Shown here in pieces: positions 1 through 7,720 of a stretch of DNA of 64,000 nt. The notes under the pieces are model-generated. The model was not told where the DNA came from. It saw only the letters and a list, made by a program, of their open reading frames with translations, and ran no database searches. Each line of letters starts with the position of its first letter. Within the stretch, counting starts at the first letter, position 1. The stretch comes from Pseudomonas alloputida (lineage in GTDB: Bacteria; Pseudomonadota; Gammaproteobacteria; Pseudomonadales; Pseudomonadaceae): assembly GCF_021283545.2 (NCBI RefSeq), contig NZ_CP128540.1, positions 4,871,501 to 4,935,500 on the forward strand, given 5' to 3'. The translations under genes were made by a program, and so were the position numbers.

Positions 1-223
1 CGCCTTGGCTGATCACCAGCGAACTGCGCAATGGCTGCTCGGCACGGGCATCCAGCACCGCCAGGTATTCCAGCGCGGCAGTCAGCGTCTGCATGGCCGG
101 GCTGGGGAGCTGCAAGCGCTCGATCAGCGCTCGGTATGTCAGCAAGTGACGTTGACGACGGGCCAGGTCAAGCTCGCCCAGCAGGTTATCCCAGTGCTGA
201 CGGCTGATCCTGACCTGGCTCAT
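1..223 (-). CDS. Hypothetical protein, N-terminal part only (runs off window)
   Basis: The minus-strand reading frame starts at ATG 223 and is open to the window edge, giving about 74 residues beginning MSQVRISRQHWDNLLGELDL. Its ATG overlaps the TGA of the upstream HTH gene as ATGA, so the two are almost certainly translated together. The visible part is charged and helical, with no signal peptide or membrane segment. I do not recognise the family. Because the partner is a Phd/HTH-type regulator, a toxin-like or effector role is possible, but that is inference from context only. Confidence 0.6.
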   Translation of the reverse strand, partial: MSQVRISRQHWDNLLGELDLARRQRHLLTYRALIERLQLPSPAMQTLTAALEYLAVLDARAEQPLRSSLVISQG

Positions 224-558
224 GATGGCTCGCTCCAGCCAGCCACCCCCAGATGCCAGGCCAGGGCGCGGCGGATGGCAGCATCTGGCTGGCGTTCACC
301 CGATTCGATCATGGCCAGATACGCCGGGCTCACCCCGACATTGCGCGCCAGTTGCTCCGGGGCAATGCCCTTGGCCTGGCGAATCTGGGCGACTTCGCTG
401 AAGGCTGGCAGAGGGGCACTGGCAGCAACGCCCTGCGCCTCACTGGAAACCGCCTCGGCTGGTGCCTGCCCTGCAGCGCTGAGCAACGCCTGGTATTGCT
501 CCCAGGGAACTACGGCGTACTCGGGTTGACCGTCCCGGCTGATGACCTGAATACCCAT
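220..558 (-). CDS. XRE-family HTH regulator with Phd/YefM-like N-terminus
   Basis: A 112-residue protein. Residues 1-30 (IQVISRDGQPEYAVVPWEQY) resemble the start of Phd/YefM antitoxins. Residues about 55-105 form an XRE helix-turn-helix (IRQAKGIAPEQLARNVGVSP, then YLAMIESGERQPD). A linker rich in Ala, Ser and Pro joins them. The gene is first in a two-gene unit, overlapping the next ORF by ATGA. Two perfect inverted repeats lie just upstream (577-595 and 599-615), as expected for autoregulation. An antitoxin-type DNA-binding role is likely from architecture, but no toxin family is recognisable in the partial partner. Confidence 0.75.
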   Translation of the reverse strand: MGIQVISRDGQPEYAVVPWEQYQALLSAAGQAPAEAVSSEAQGVAASAPLPAFSEVAQIRQAKGIAPEQLARNVGVSPAYLAMIESGERQPDAAIRRALAWHLGVAGWSEPS

Positions 559-576
559 TACAAACCCCTTTAAAAA

Positions 577-615
577 GGATTACAGCATGTAATCCGTAGG
601 CATAACCCTTATGCC
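577..615 (-). promoter_or_regulatory. Two adjacent perfect inverted repeats upstream of the XRE gene
   Basis: GGATTACA-GCA-TGTAATCC occupies 577-595 and GGCATAA-CCC-TTATGCC occupies 599-615. Both are perfect and both lie within 60 bp of the regulator start at 558. They are good operator candidates for the XRE protein, or for two different binding factors. Confidence 0.55.
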
Positions 616-672
616 AATTATATTACCAACTCCGAGGTCTGTGCAGTTGAGGTGAGATTCAGGCCGGTTTCA

Positions 673-1110
673 TTACTTGTTGCGCTCCAGCCGCAGCGCT
701 TCCGGGGTAGCCGGCAGGCGCTCGACCACGCGCAGCCGTTCGGGTGCCTGGCTATCGCGCCAGGCCTTGAAGCGCGCCAACTCGTCGGCCACGGTTTTCA
801 GTACCCAGCCCAGCACCGCGATGTCATCGAGGAAACCCACCCCCAGCAACCAGTCCGGGATGGCATCGATGGGGCTGACGAAATACAGCAGGCCCGCCAC
901 GACAGTGACCAGTGCCTTGGGGCTGATGGCGCGGTACTCCCCCCTCCACCAGGCCAGGCACAGCGACTGCAGCAGCTTCACATCTTCACGCAGTTGGCCG
1001 AGGCGCGGGCCTTTGCGCGCCACCGCGAACAACAAGGCCGGCAAACGACCGCGGCTGAGCAGGCGCTCGGCCAATGGCAGGAAACGGGCAAAATTCCAGG
1101 GTGCGCTCAT
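673..1110 (-). CDS. DUF1232 (YkvA-type) membrane protein
   Basis: A 145-residue protein with the DUF1232/YkvA signature in the middle: a hydrophobic helix around residues 66-80 (ALVTVVAGLLYFVSPIDAIP) followed by DWLLGVGFLDDIAVLGWVL. The YFVSPIDAIPD and GFLDD motifs are diagnostic. It is probably a small inner-membrane protein, and the biochemical role of the family is unknown. A good ribosome site (GGAGG) sits 4-5 bases before the ATG. A long inverted repeat containing two DnaA-box consensus sequences lies just upstream (1128-1158). Confidence 0.85.
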   Translation of the reverse strand: MSAPWNFARFLPLAERLLSRGRLPALLFAVARKGPRLGQLREDVKLLQSLCLAWWRGEYRAISPKALVTVVAGLLYFVSPIDAIPDWLLGVGFLDDIAVLGWVLKTVADELARFKAWRDSQAPERLRVVERLPATPEALRLERNK

Positions 1111-1127
1111 GGAGCCTCCGAGAGGAA

Positions 1128-1158
1128 AAGGTTATCCACATTTATTGTGGATAACCTT
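1128..1158. repeat. 13-bp perfect inverted repeat made of two consensus DnaA boxes
   Basis: AAGGTTATCCACA (1128-1140), a 5-bp TTTAT spacer and TGTGGATAACCTT (1146-1158). Each arm contains TTATCCACA, the strongest DnaA-box sequence. The element lies between the DUF1232 start (1110) and the terminator of the FKBP gene. It could bind DnaA, fold as an RNA hairpin or act as an operator. Confidence 0.6.
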
Positions 1159-1356
1159 GTGAACAGGGCGACGTTTCCGCCCCCAGGTGCCTGCCAGGCA
1201 AGGGGCCCGGTCAGATCGGGCGTTTTTTACACAGTCGTTTCACGCCATGACTACCTGCGGCGCAAACGATTTGCGTCAGAAACATCCTACTTCTTCACGC
1301 TGCATTTCCTCGGACAGTATCAGCTGTTGCAGGTTCGTCCAATCGGCACAAACGAA

Positions 1357-1381
1357 AACGCCCCAACAATGTGGGGCGTTT
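1357..1381 (-). terminator. Intrinsic terminator of the FKBP gene
   Basis: AACGCCCC pairs with GGGGCGTT around a short loop, and the minus strand continues into TTTTCGTTTG. It lies about 20 bp past the FKBP stop codon at 1399. Confidence 0.75.
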
Positions 1382-1398
1382 CCGACAACCAGCCAATG

Positions 1399-2151
1399 TT
1401 ACTTGGCAGGTGCTTCTTCAGGGGCTTCGGCCTGCGGCTCGGCACCTTGCAACTGGGCCGGGTCCTTGATGGCGATCAGTTCCAGATCGAACACCAGTAC
1501 CGAGTTGGCCGGGATCAGCGGGCTTGGGCTTTGTGCGCCATAGGCCAGTTCAGCCGGGATGAACAACTTGTACTTCTCGCCGACGTGCATCAGTTGCAAA
1601 CCTTCGACCCAACCTGGGATCACACCGCTGACCGGCAGGTCGATCGGGCTGCCACGCTCGACGGAGCTGTCGAAGACCTTGCCATCGATCAGCTTGCCTT
1701 CGTAGTGGACAGTGACCACGTCAGTCGGTTTGGGCTGCGGGCCGTCGGCCTTCTTGACCACTTCGTACTGCAGGCCCGAGGCAGTGGTAACCACGCCTGG
1801 CTTCTTGGCGTTTTCTTCGAGGAATTTCTTGCCGGCGGAGGCGGCTTCTTCGCTGGCCTTGGCCAGGCGCTCCTCGGCGCGTTTCTGCAATGCGGTGAAG
1901 GCCTCTACCAGCTCTTCATCCTTGATGCGTTGTTCTTTCTTGCTAACGGCGTCTTCGATGCCGAGGGCGACTGCTTTCGAATCAAGGTCTTCCATGCCTT
2001 CCTGAGCCAGGCTCTTGCCCATGTTCAGGCCGATACCGTAGGAGGCTTTCTGCGCCGGAGTCTTCAGCTCGGGGCTGCTGGCTTGTTGATCGCAGCCAGC
2101 CAGTACCAGGCCTACCAGGGCAACCGCAGCCGCCAAACGATGCTGTTTCAT
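1399..2151 (-). CDS. FKBP-type peptidyl-prolyl isomerase lipoprotein (FkpA/Mip-like)
   Basis: A 250-residue protein starting at ATG 2151, preceded by AAGGAA; an in-frame ATG at 2175 has no such site. The N-terminus is a lipoprotein signal (AAAVALVGLVLAGC). Residues about 25-130 form the helical Mip/FkpA dimerisation region (ASYGIGLNMGKSLAQEG). Residues about 140-235 are the FKBP domain, with VTVHYEGKLIDGKVFDSS, GVIPGWVEGLQLM and the IPAELAYG element. It should fold proline-containing envelope proteins. A Pro/Ala/Glu-rich tail ends the protein. Confidence 0.9.
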   Translation of the reverse strand: MKQHRLAAAVALVGLVLAGCDQQASSPELKTPAQKASYGIGLNMGKSLAQEGMEDLDSKAVALGIEDAVSKKEQRIKDEELVEAFTALQKRAEERLAKASEEAASAGKKFLEENAKKPGVVTTASGLQYEVVKKADGPQPKPTDVVTVHYEGKLIDGKVFDSSVERGSPIDLPVSGVIPGWVEGLQLMHVGEKYKLFIPAELAYGAQSPSPLIPANSVLVFDLELIAIKDPAQLQGAEPQAEAPEEAPAK

Positions 2152-2404
2152 GCTATTTCCTTGTTCATGCGCCATGAGGGCAATCAGGGTAAAGCCGCGA
2201 GCTTATCAGGCGGCCATGACCAATGGCTACCGGCATAGGAGCGGGTTTTCGTAAGGAAGTTCAGTCATTAAAAGCTTCTTCATCGAAGCTTTACAGCCAT
2301 TGGCCAGTATTGACCCTTTGTGCCTGGTTTGCCGATTTTTTGTGGCCTTTTATTTCTGCGGGTTCTGAGGAGGGAAACATCAGGCCAGGCAGCCCCCCGA
2401 AACC

Positions 2405-3337
2405 TCAAGGATACCTACCCTCTCGATATTCCCCTGCCACCTCCCGCAGCACCTCACCCACCCACTGCCCCGGCAAACTCAACGGCAAGGCGGCATTGCG
2501 GCAAATCCCCACCGACCCTCCCGGCTCACGCACACCCAGGTCAAGCTCGACCAGTTCGCCACGGCGCAGGTCGAGCAGCACGGCATCACGCGGCGCCACC
2601 CACAGGCCATCGCTACCCAGCAGGTAGCGCCGGCTCAGGGCCAGCGACAGGGTTTCCAGGCGCTGGGCCGGCATCTGGATGCCGCATTGCACAAACAGGC
2701 TGTCGGCATGCTGACGGATGGTGGTGCCGGCCGGCGGCAGCACAAGCGGGTAACGCCCCACCTGTCCTCGCTCCACGGGCGTGCTGGCCAGCAGCGGGTG
2801 ACCCGGGCGCACCACCAGGCTCATCGACTCGCTGTACAGGTGCTCGAACGACAGGCCCTGGATCTGTGGGCTGTCGGTCATGCGCCCAACCACCAGTTCC
2901 AGCTCCCCCAGGTGAAGTTGGCCAAGCAACTGCGCGCTGACCCCGGTGACCACGCTGATCACCAGCGCTTCATGGCGCTGATGCAGGCGGCAAAGCACCT
3001 CGGGCATGAGCAGGCCTTCGACCGTGGACAGCACGCCAATGCGCACCTGCGACGGCGCCCGCGCTTCACCGCGCAGGCTGCTGACGCCATCGCGCAGCGC
3101 CTGCACGCTGGGCCCGGCGTAACGCATGAAGCGGGTGCCGGCCGGGGTCAGCTCGACACCCTGGCGGCTACGCTCGAACAGGCGCGCCTCGAGCAGGTCC
3201 TCAAGCTCCTTGAGGGTCTTGGAAATCGCCGGCTGGCTGATCGACAGGATATCGGCCGCCCTGGCCAGGCTGCCCTGCCGGGCAATCTCCAGGAAGCACA
3301 GCAAGTGGCGGTATTTGATGCGGGTGTCGAGGTTCAT
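2405..3337 (-). CDS. LysR-family regulator, PcaQ/GbpR-like
   Basis: A 310-residue protein with an N-terminal winged HTH (KYRHLLCFLEIARQGSLARA, SISQPAISKTLKELEDLLEA) and a LysR substrate domain from about residue 92 (VRIGVLSTVEGLLMPEVL). The opening MNLDTRIKYRHL and the HTH wording resemble PcaQ-type regulators of protocatechuate genes. No pca gene is nearby, so the effector is unknown. The gene is divergent from the delta-60-repeat gene at 3500, with about 160 bp between them that may hold its operator. Confidence 0.8.
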   Translation of the reverse strand: MNLDTRIKYRHLLCFLEIARQGSLARAADILSISQPAISKTLKELEDLLEARLFERSRQGVELTPAGTRFMRYAGPSVQALRDGVSSLRGEARAPSQVRIGVLSTVEGLLMPEVLCRLHQRHEALVISVVTGVSAQLLGQLHLGELELVVGRMTDSPQIQGLSFEHLYSESMSLVVRPGHPLLASTPVERGQVGRYPLVLPPAGTTIRQHADSLFVQCGIQMPAQRLETLSLALSRRYLLGSDGLWVAPRDAVLLDLRRGELVELDLGVREPGGSVGICRNAALPLSLPGQWVGEVLREVAGEYREGRYP

Positions 3338-3499
3338 GGCAGCAAGCTTACCGCATCGCTACCTGCGGCGTATCCAGGTCTGCCGCCCCATGCTCACACC
3401 TATGCATGCATGTCCAGGCCGTTGACGCACCTGTCACTTCTGCCAGTAGCCGATCCTGGCCAAGCATCGCTCAATAGGCGTTCAGCGGTTTTATTGTGA

Positions 3500-4909
3500 A
3501 TGGAGCTCAACGCCATGATTCGAACCAAGAAGCACTTCCCTTCTACCCAACCAGTGCCGCCCTCTCCCCAGGCTCTTCAGCAGCTACCCGTGGCTCCCAT
3601 CGATCTCAGTTATGGCCACAAAGGCCATGACCACTTCACCCCCAAGGCTCTTCAGCAGCTACCCGTGGCCCCCATCGATCTCAGTTATGGCCACAAAGGC
3701 CATGGCCACTTCACCCAAAGCGGCCGCGGCAACATGGGGTCGACGACCAGCGTGCTGAGGAGCAAAGTGCGGCCGGCCCGGTTCTATGTGACTGGGCATC
3801 AAACCGATCCCGATGGGCTACACAGTGTTTTCATTGCCTGCCTGGACGCACATGGAAAGCTTGACACCACGTTCAATGGTAGCGGCATGGTCAATTTCAA
3901 CACGCTGACCACGGATCGCTACCGCAACGCCACCGGAGTAGTGGAGGACATGGCAGGCAATCTGCTGGTGACCGTGGAGCTTTTTGGGGAAAGTACCACT
4001 CATTTGTGGAAGCTGATTGCAAAAGGCGAACCCGATCTGGGCTTTGGTCAAGGAAAGGGCTATATCGACACCCGTGCCTTGTTCGGTGCAGATCTTGTGC
4101 TGGACAAAGTGGCCTGCCACCAGGAAGGGTTGGTGGCGACCGCGGCTCGATACGAAGCAGGGGATTTCAAAGCGGTGGTTGTCGCCCTGGACAGCAATGG
4201 TAGAAGGGACCCCCAATTCGGGGAAAATGGGCTGCTCGCGTTGAGCAATCTGATTCCCGAAGGCTCACTGCACAGCCTTGAAGGCATTGCCGTCATCTCC
4301 CCAACCGCCGGGGTGCAGCGCATCGTGATCTGCACTTACATAAAATGTGATTCGAGCTGGTATTCAGTAACCAGTGGTCTCTCGCTGACGGGGCGTCTCG
4401 ATGACAAATTCGGCGAGGTGGGCCACCACTGGTCAGACGAAGGGATCATCAATAGCGGCTTCACGGTAGAAGACAGCAGCCAACGCATCACGTTGTACGG
4501 CCAGCACTACTCGATCGACGACGATCGCAGCCAACCGACCCTCTACCGGCTGGACTATGCTGGCGAGCCTGCCCGCGAGTTCAACCAGGGGCAGGTAGTG
4601 CGTTTCGGCATCGACGGCGGGTGGTCCCATATTGAAGAAACCGAGGGGGGGCTAATCGGGTACGGTGGTTTCTTTTACTTCAACCTGGCAGTGCGCTACC
4701 AATCAGACGGCCAACTCGACACTCGCTTCGTATCCCCTCACGGCTACGGTCAGTTTGGCGCATTTTCGCCGGAGGATGGTTTCTATACCGCCGAGAATTC
4801 GATAGTAGTCGATACCGAGAACCAGCGCATGGTGGTGAGCGGGGAAGACGTACAGCAGGGCTACCGACTCCCCTGCCTGCTCGCCCTCTCTCTGAAACCG
4901 GACCAGTAG
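3500..4909 (+). CDS. Delta-60-repeat beta-propeller-like protein with duplicated 25-residue N-terminal segment
   Basis: A 469-residue protein of unknown function. After a low-complexity N-terminus, residues about 24-48 and 49-72 are a near-identical tandem duplication (ALQQLPVAPIDLSYGHKGHD and HFTPK). The body contains delta-60 repeats, recognisable as FYVTGHQTDPDGLHSVFIAC ending in GKLDTTFNGSGMVNF, and again near DSNGRRDPQFGENGLL, GRLDDKFGEVG and SDGQLDTRF. Such repeats are expected to form a beta-propeller-like fold. No Sec signal is visible. The gene is monocistronic, flanked by LysR and AraC genes on the other strand. Its sequence reads slightly less GC-rich than its neighbours. Confidence 0.75.
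   Translation: MELNAMIRTKKHFPSTQPVPPSPQALQQLPVAPIDLSYGHKGHDHFTPKALQQLPVAPIDLSYGHKGHGHFTQSGRGNMGSTTSVLRSKVRPARFYVTGHQTDPDGLHSVFIACLDAHGKLDTTFNGSGMVNFNTLTTDRYRNATGVVEDMAGNLLVTVELFGESTTHLWKLIAKGEPDLGFGQGKGYIDTRALFGADLVLDKVACHQEGLVATAARYEAGDFKAVVVALDSNGRRDPQFGENGLLALSNLIPEGSLHSLEGIAVISPTAGVQRIVICTYIKCDSSWYSVTSGLSLTGRLDDKFGEVGHHWSDEGIINSGFTVEDSSQRITLYGQHYSIDDDRSQPTLYRLDYAGEPAREFNQGQVVRFGIDGGWSHIEETEGGLIGYGGFFYFNLAVRYQSDGQLDTRFVSPHGYGQFGAFSPEDGFYTAENSIVVDTENQRMVVSGEDVQQGYRLPCLLALSLKPDQ
3571..3715 (+). repeat. Two tandem 75-bp repeats inside the delta-60 gene
   Basis: GGCTCTTCAGCAGCTACCCG begins copies at 3571 and 3646, a period of 75 bp. The copies differ at only a few positions, keep frame and encode the 25-residue His-rich repeat. 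Such close identity implies recent duplication or ongoing copy-number change. Confidence 0.9.
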
Positions 4910-4934
4910 TACGCCACGGCAGAAGCGGGCAGGC

Positions 4935-5864
4935 TTAAAGCATTGCCGCCTGCGGCGTATCCGGGTCACGTTGCTGGCGGCGGAACTGGCCAGGTGGCAG
5001 GCCGTGGATCTGGCGGAAACGTCGAGAGAAGTAGGCTTCGTCCGCAAAGCCACATAGTCGCGCCACCTCGCCCACCGGGCGGCTGCCGTTGAGCAGGTAG
5101 TTGCGTGCGGCGTGCATGCGCCGCTCCAGCACCAGCTCGCTGAAGGTCTTGCCGATTTCCTTGCGCAGCCAGTGGGTCAGGTAGGTCGGCGACAGGTAGG
5201 TGGCGGCGGCGACTTTCTGCAGGTTCAGATCGGGGTCGTCGATATGCCGGCGCAGGTAGTCGCTCATGCGGCCCAGCGCGGCGCGGCGGCTGAGCTGGGC
5301 CGCGTTGCTGTCGGCCAGTTCGCGCAGCGGCTCGGCATACAGGCCACAGACCTGGCCGATCAGCTGCAGCAACAGGCCTTTGAGGATTTCGCGGGTGCCG
5401 AAACGGCGGTTGGCATCCAGCGCACGCATGCGCTCGAGGGTTTGTCGTACCTCGGCAAAGTCCGGGTCACTCAGGTGGAAGTCGAGATGCTCCTGAAAGC
5501 GGAACGGCGACAGCTCCGGCGCCTGCAGGATCGACACTTCCTCCAGGTCCATCGGGTCGCAGGCCAGGTGCGGCAGCAGGAACGTCTGGGAGAAATTGAT
5601 CACCACGAAGTCGCTGTCCGCCGGATGCGGTATTACATGCACCCGGTGCGGCAGGATGAAGGCCAGGGTGTTGCGTCTGAATGGGCGTTGCACGCTGCCG
5701 ATGTGTTGCACCGTGTCGCCGCCAAGATTGACCTGGATCTGGAAGTACTCATGACGATGCGGCGCGGTCTCGGCGGGACGCCCGCGCTGGTCGCGGATGT
5801 AGAAATCCATCAGCTCGCTGCGCTGCTGCATGACATAGGTCGGAACCTCGCGCTTGGGGGGCAT
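4935..5864 (-). CDS. AraC-family transcriptional regulator
   Basis: A 309-residue regulator starting at ATG 5864, with GGAGAT upstream; an in-frame earlier ATG at 5918 is less well placed. The N-terminal half is a cupin-like sensing domain (ETAPHRHEYFQIQVNLGGDT, FILPHRVHVIPHP). The C-terminal 100 residues are the AraC DNA-binding domain with two HTHs (LNLQKVAAATYLSPTYLTHW; VGEVARLCGFADEAYFSRRF). It is divergent from the catabolic operon at 6160-10183 and is the obvious candidate for its regulator. The inducer cannot be read from sequence. Confidence 0.9.
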   Translation of the reverse strand: MPPKREVPTYVMQQRSELMDFYIRDQRGRPAETAPHRHEYFQIQVNLGGDTVQHIGSVQRPFRRNTLAFILPHRVHVIPHPADSDFVVINFSQTFLLPHLACDPMDLEEVSILQAPELSPFRFQEHLDFHLSDPDFAEVRQTLERMRALDANRRFGTREILKGLLLQLIGQVCGLYAEPLRELADSNAAQLSRRAALGRMSDYLRRHIDDPDLNLQKVAAATYLSPTYLTHWLRKEIGKTFSELVLERRMHAARNYLLNGSRPVGEVARLCGFADEAYFSRRFRQIHGLPPGQFRRQQRDPDTPQAAML

Positions 5865-6159
5865 GGGCAATCTCCGGGATACGGGCGCTTTAAGTTGTAC
5901 GATGTCCAAACTCTGCAATTTAACCCCTTATGCAAAAACCTGCGCAACCGAAAATCCACGCAGCCCTCTGAGAATGCGCTATTCAGCCAATATTTCGGGC
6001 GAAACCCTGGCTGAGAAATTTCTTGGACAGCACAGCACTGCCCCGCCTCCAATGAAAAAAACGGTCTAAATACCCCGTTGCATTCACCGCGTTGTACGAC
6101 CACCTTAGAAAAGGGACTGCAGCCCAACCTCTACCTACAACAACAAACGAGGTCGACTC
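5865..6159. promoter_or_regulatory. Divergent promoter region between araC-type gene and catabolic operon
   Basis: About 295 bp without an ORF separates the two starts and must hold both promoters and the regulator sites. I see no clear AraC half-site pair by eye. The ribosome site for the MFS gene (GAGG) is at its right edge. Confidence 0.5.
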
Positions 6160-7500
6160 ATGTCGAGCACGCCTACCCCCCGCGCCGCGTCGTCGTACAC
6201 GCTGGACGCGGCCCCCGCCCAGCGCCTGCCTACCCGCCGCCGCTGGTTCATGCTGTCGCTGCTGCTGGTGGCGACCATCATCAACTACGTCGACCGGGTG
6301 AACATTTCCATCGCAGCGCCGTTCATGGCCAAAGACCTGGGCCTGGACAAGGTCGAGATGGGCCTGATTTTCTCCGCATTCGCCTGGACCTACGCGTTGG
6401 CCCTGGTACCGGCTGGCTTCATTGCCGACCGCTTCGGCTCACGCCTGACCTATGGCGTGTCGCTGATCAGCTGGTCGGCGGTCACCGTGGCCCAGGGCCT
6501 GGCCAGCGGCTTCGCCTCACTGTTCGGCCTGCGCCTGGCGGTCGGCGCCATGGAGGCCCCGGCCTTCCCGGCCAACAGCCGTGCGGTTACGGTATGGTTC
6601 CCCGCTCGCGAGCGCGGCATGGCCAGCAGCATCTACGTATGTGGCCAGTACCTGGGCACCGCGCTGTTCACCGGTGCGCTGCTGTGGCTGGCGACCACCT
6701 ATGACTGGCGCCACGTGTTCTACAGCACCGGTCTGGTCGGCATCCTGTTCGGCGTCGTGTGGCTGGTGCTGTACCGCGACCCGCTGAACTGCAAGAAGGT
6801 AAGCAAGGAAGAACTGGCCTACATCGAGAACGGCGGTGGCCTGGTGAAGAGCAGCCAGGAACGTACGCGCTTCGACTGGCGCCAGGTTGCCGAACTGTTC
6901 CGCTATCGCCAGGTCTGGGCGATCTGCCTGGGCAAGTTCGCCAGCACCTCGGCACTGTACTTCTTCCTTACCTGGTTCCCCACTTACCTGATCGAAGAAC
7001 GCCAGCTGACGCTGATCAAGGTCGGCATCTTCGCGGTCATGCCGTTCATTGGTGCCACGGTCGGCATCCTCCTGGCGGGCATCGTCTCCGACCTGCTGAT
7101 CCGCAAGGGCTACTCGCTGTCGTTTGCCCGCAAGCTGCCGCTGGTGGTGGGCTCGATGCTGGGGATGTCGATCGTGCTGGTGAACTTCACCGACTCCAAT
7201 GTGCTGTGCATCGCCGTGCTGACCCTGGCGTTCTTTGCCCAGGGCATAGCCTCGTCGTCGTGGGCTGCCGTGTCGGAAGTGGCGCCAAAAGAGCTGATCG
7301 GCCTGACCGGCGGCATTACCAGCCTGGCGGCGAACATCGGCGGCATCGTCACACCGATCGTGATCGGCGCCATCGTGCACGCCAGTGGCTCGTTCGCCAT
7401 GGCGTTCTGGTTCATCGGTGGTGTGGCGTTGATGGGCACACTGTCTTACTCGCTGCTGCTTGGGAAGCTGTATCGCATCGAGCTGAAGACTGCGGGCTGA
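6160..7500 (+). CDS. MFS transporter, anion:cation symporter (ACS) type
   Basis: A 446-residue twelve-helix permease. The opening NYVDRVNISIAAPFMAKDLG and the following LIFSAFAWTYAL are typical of the ACS family, which carries organic anions such as glucarate, galactonate and aromatic acids. The A-loop motif GFIADRFGSR and a central loop near residues 225-250 are visible. A GAGG ribosome site precedes ATG 6160. It is first in an operon with an FAH hydrolase, an SDR and a hydroxyacid dehydrogenase, so it probably imports the acid they degrade. Confidence 0.88.
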   Translation: MSSTPTPRAASSYTLDAAPAQRLPTRRRWFMLSLLLVATIINYVDRVNISIAAPFMAKDLGLDKVEMGLIFSAFAWTYALALVPAGFIADRFGSRLTYGVSLISWSAVTVAQGLASGFASLFGLRLAVGAMEAPAFPANSRAVTVWFPARERGMASSIYVCGQYLGTALFTGALLWLATTYDWRHVFYSTGLVGILFGVVWLVLYRDPLNCKKVSKEELAYIENGGGLVKSSQERTRFDWRQVAELFRYRQVWAICLGKFASTSALYFFLTWFPTYLIEERQLTLIKVGIFAVMPFIGATVGILLAGIVSDLLIRKGYSLSFARKLPLVVGSMLGMSIVLVNFTDSNVLCIAVLTLAFFAQGIASSSWAAVSEVAPKELIGLTGGITSLAANIGGIVTPIVIGAIVHASGSFAMAFWFIGGVALMGTLSYSLLLGKLYRIELKTAG

Positions 7501-7522
7501 GCCAAGGCGTGTATTGACGGTA

Positions 7523-7626
7523 CCGGCCTCTTCGCGGCTAAAGCCGTGCCTGCAGGGGGACGGTATTGCCCCTGGGTTTGACGCTATCCCTGTAGGAGCG
7601 GCTTCAGCCGCGAAAGGGCCGGTACA
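7523..7626. repeat. REP pair
   Basis: Two inverted REP elements in the gap between the MFS and FAH genes: CCGGCCTCTTCGCGGCTAAA from 7523 and TGTAGGAGCGGCTTCAGCCG from 7591. Tail-to-tail REPs like these may stabilise the upstream mRNA or partly terminate transcription inside the operon. Confidence 0.85.
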
Positions 7627-7720
7627 GGTGCCTTGGATAGTCCAACCCAACCCCGCTTTCGTCCAACTTTGCCGGCCAGCCGCTGGATACGCTGACCACT
7701 CCAGTAAGGAGGATCCACCC

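Noticed and set aside
1128..1158. Possible replication origin from paired DnaA boxes
   Set aside because: Only two boxes, with no AT-rich unwinding element and no dnaA, gidA or parAB nearby.
652..2238. Long plus-strand open frame across the DUF1232 and FKBP genes
   Set aside because: It is antisense to two recognisable genes, has no family motifs and is typical of GC-rich shadow frames.
3571..3715. Tandem repeat considered as a CRISPR or mobile-element trace
   Set aside because: Only two in-frame copies inside a coding region, with no spacers and no cas or transposase genes.
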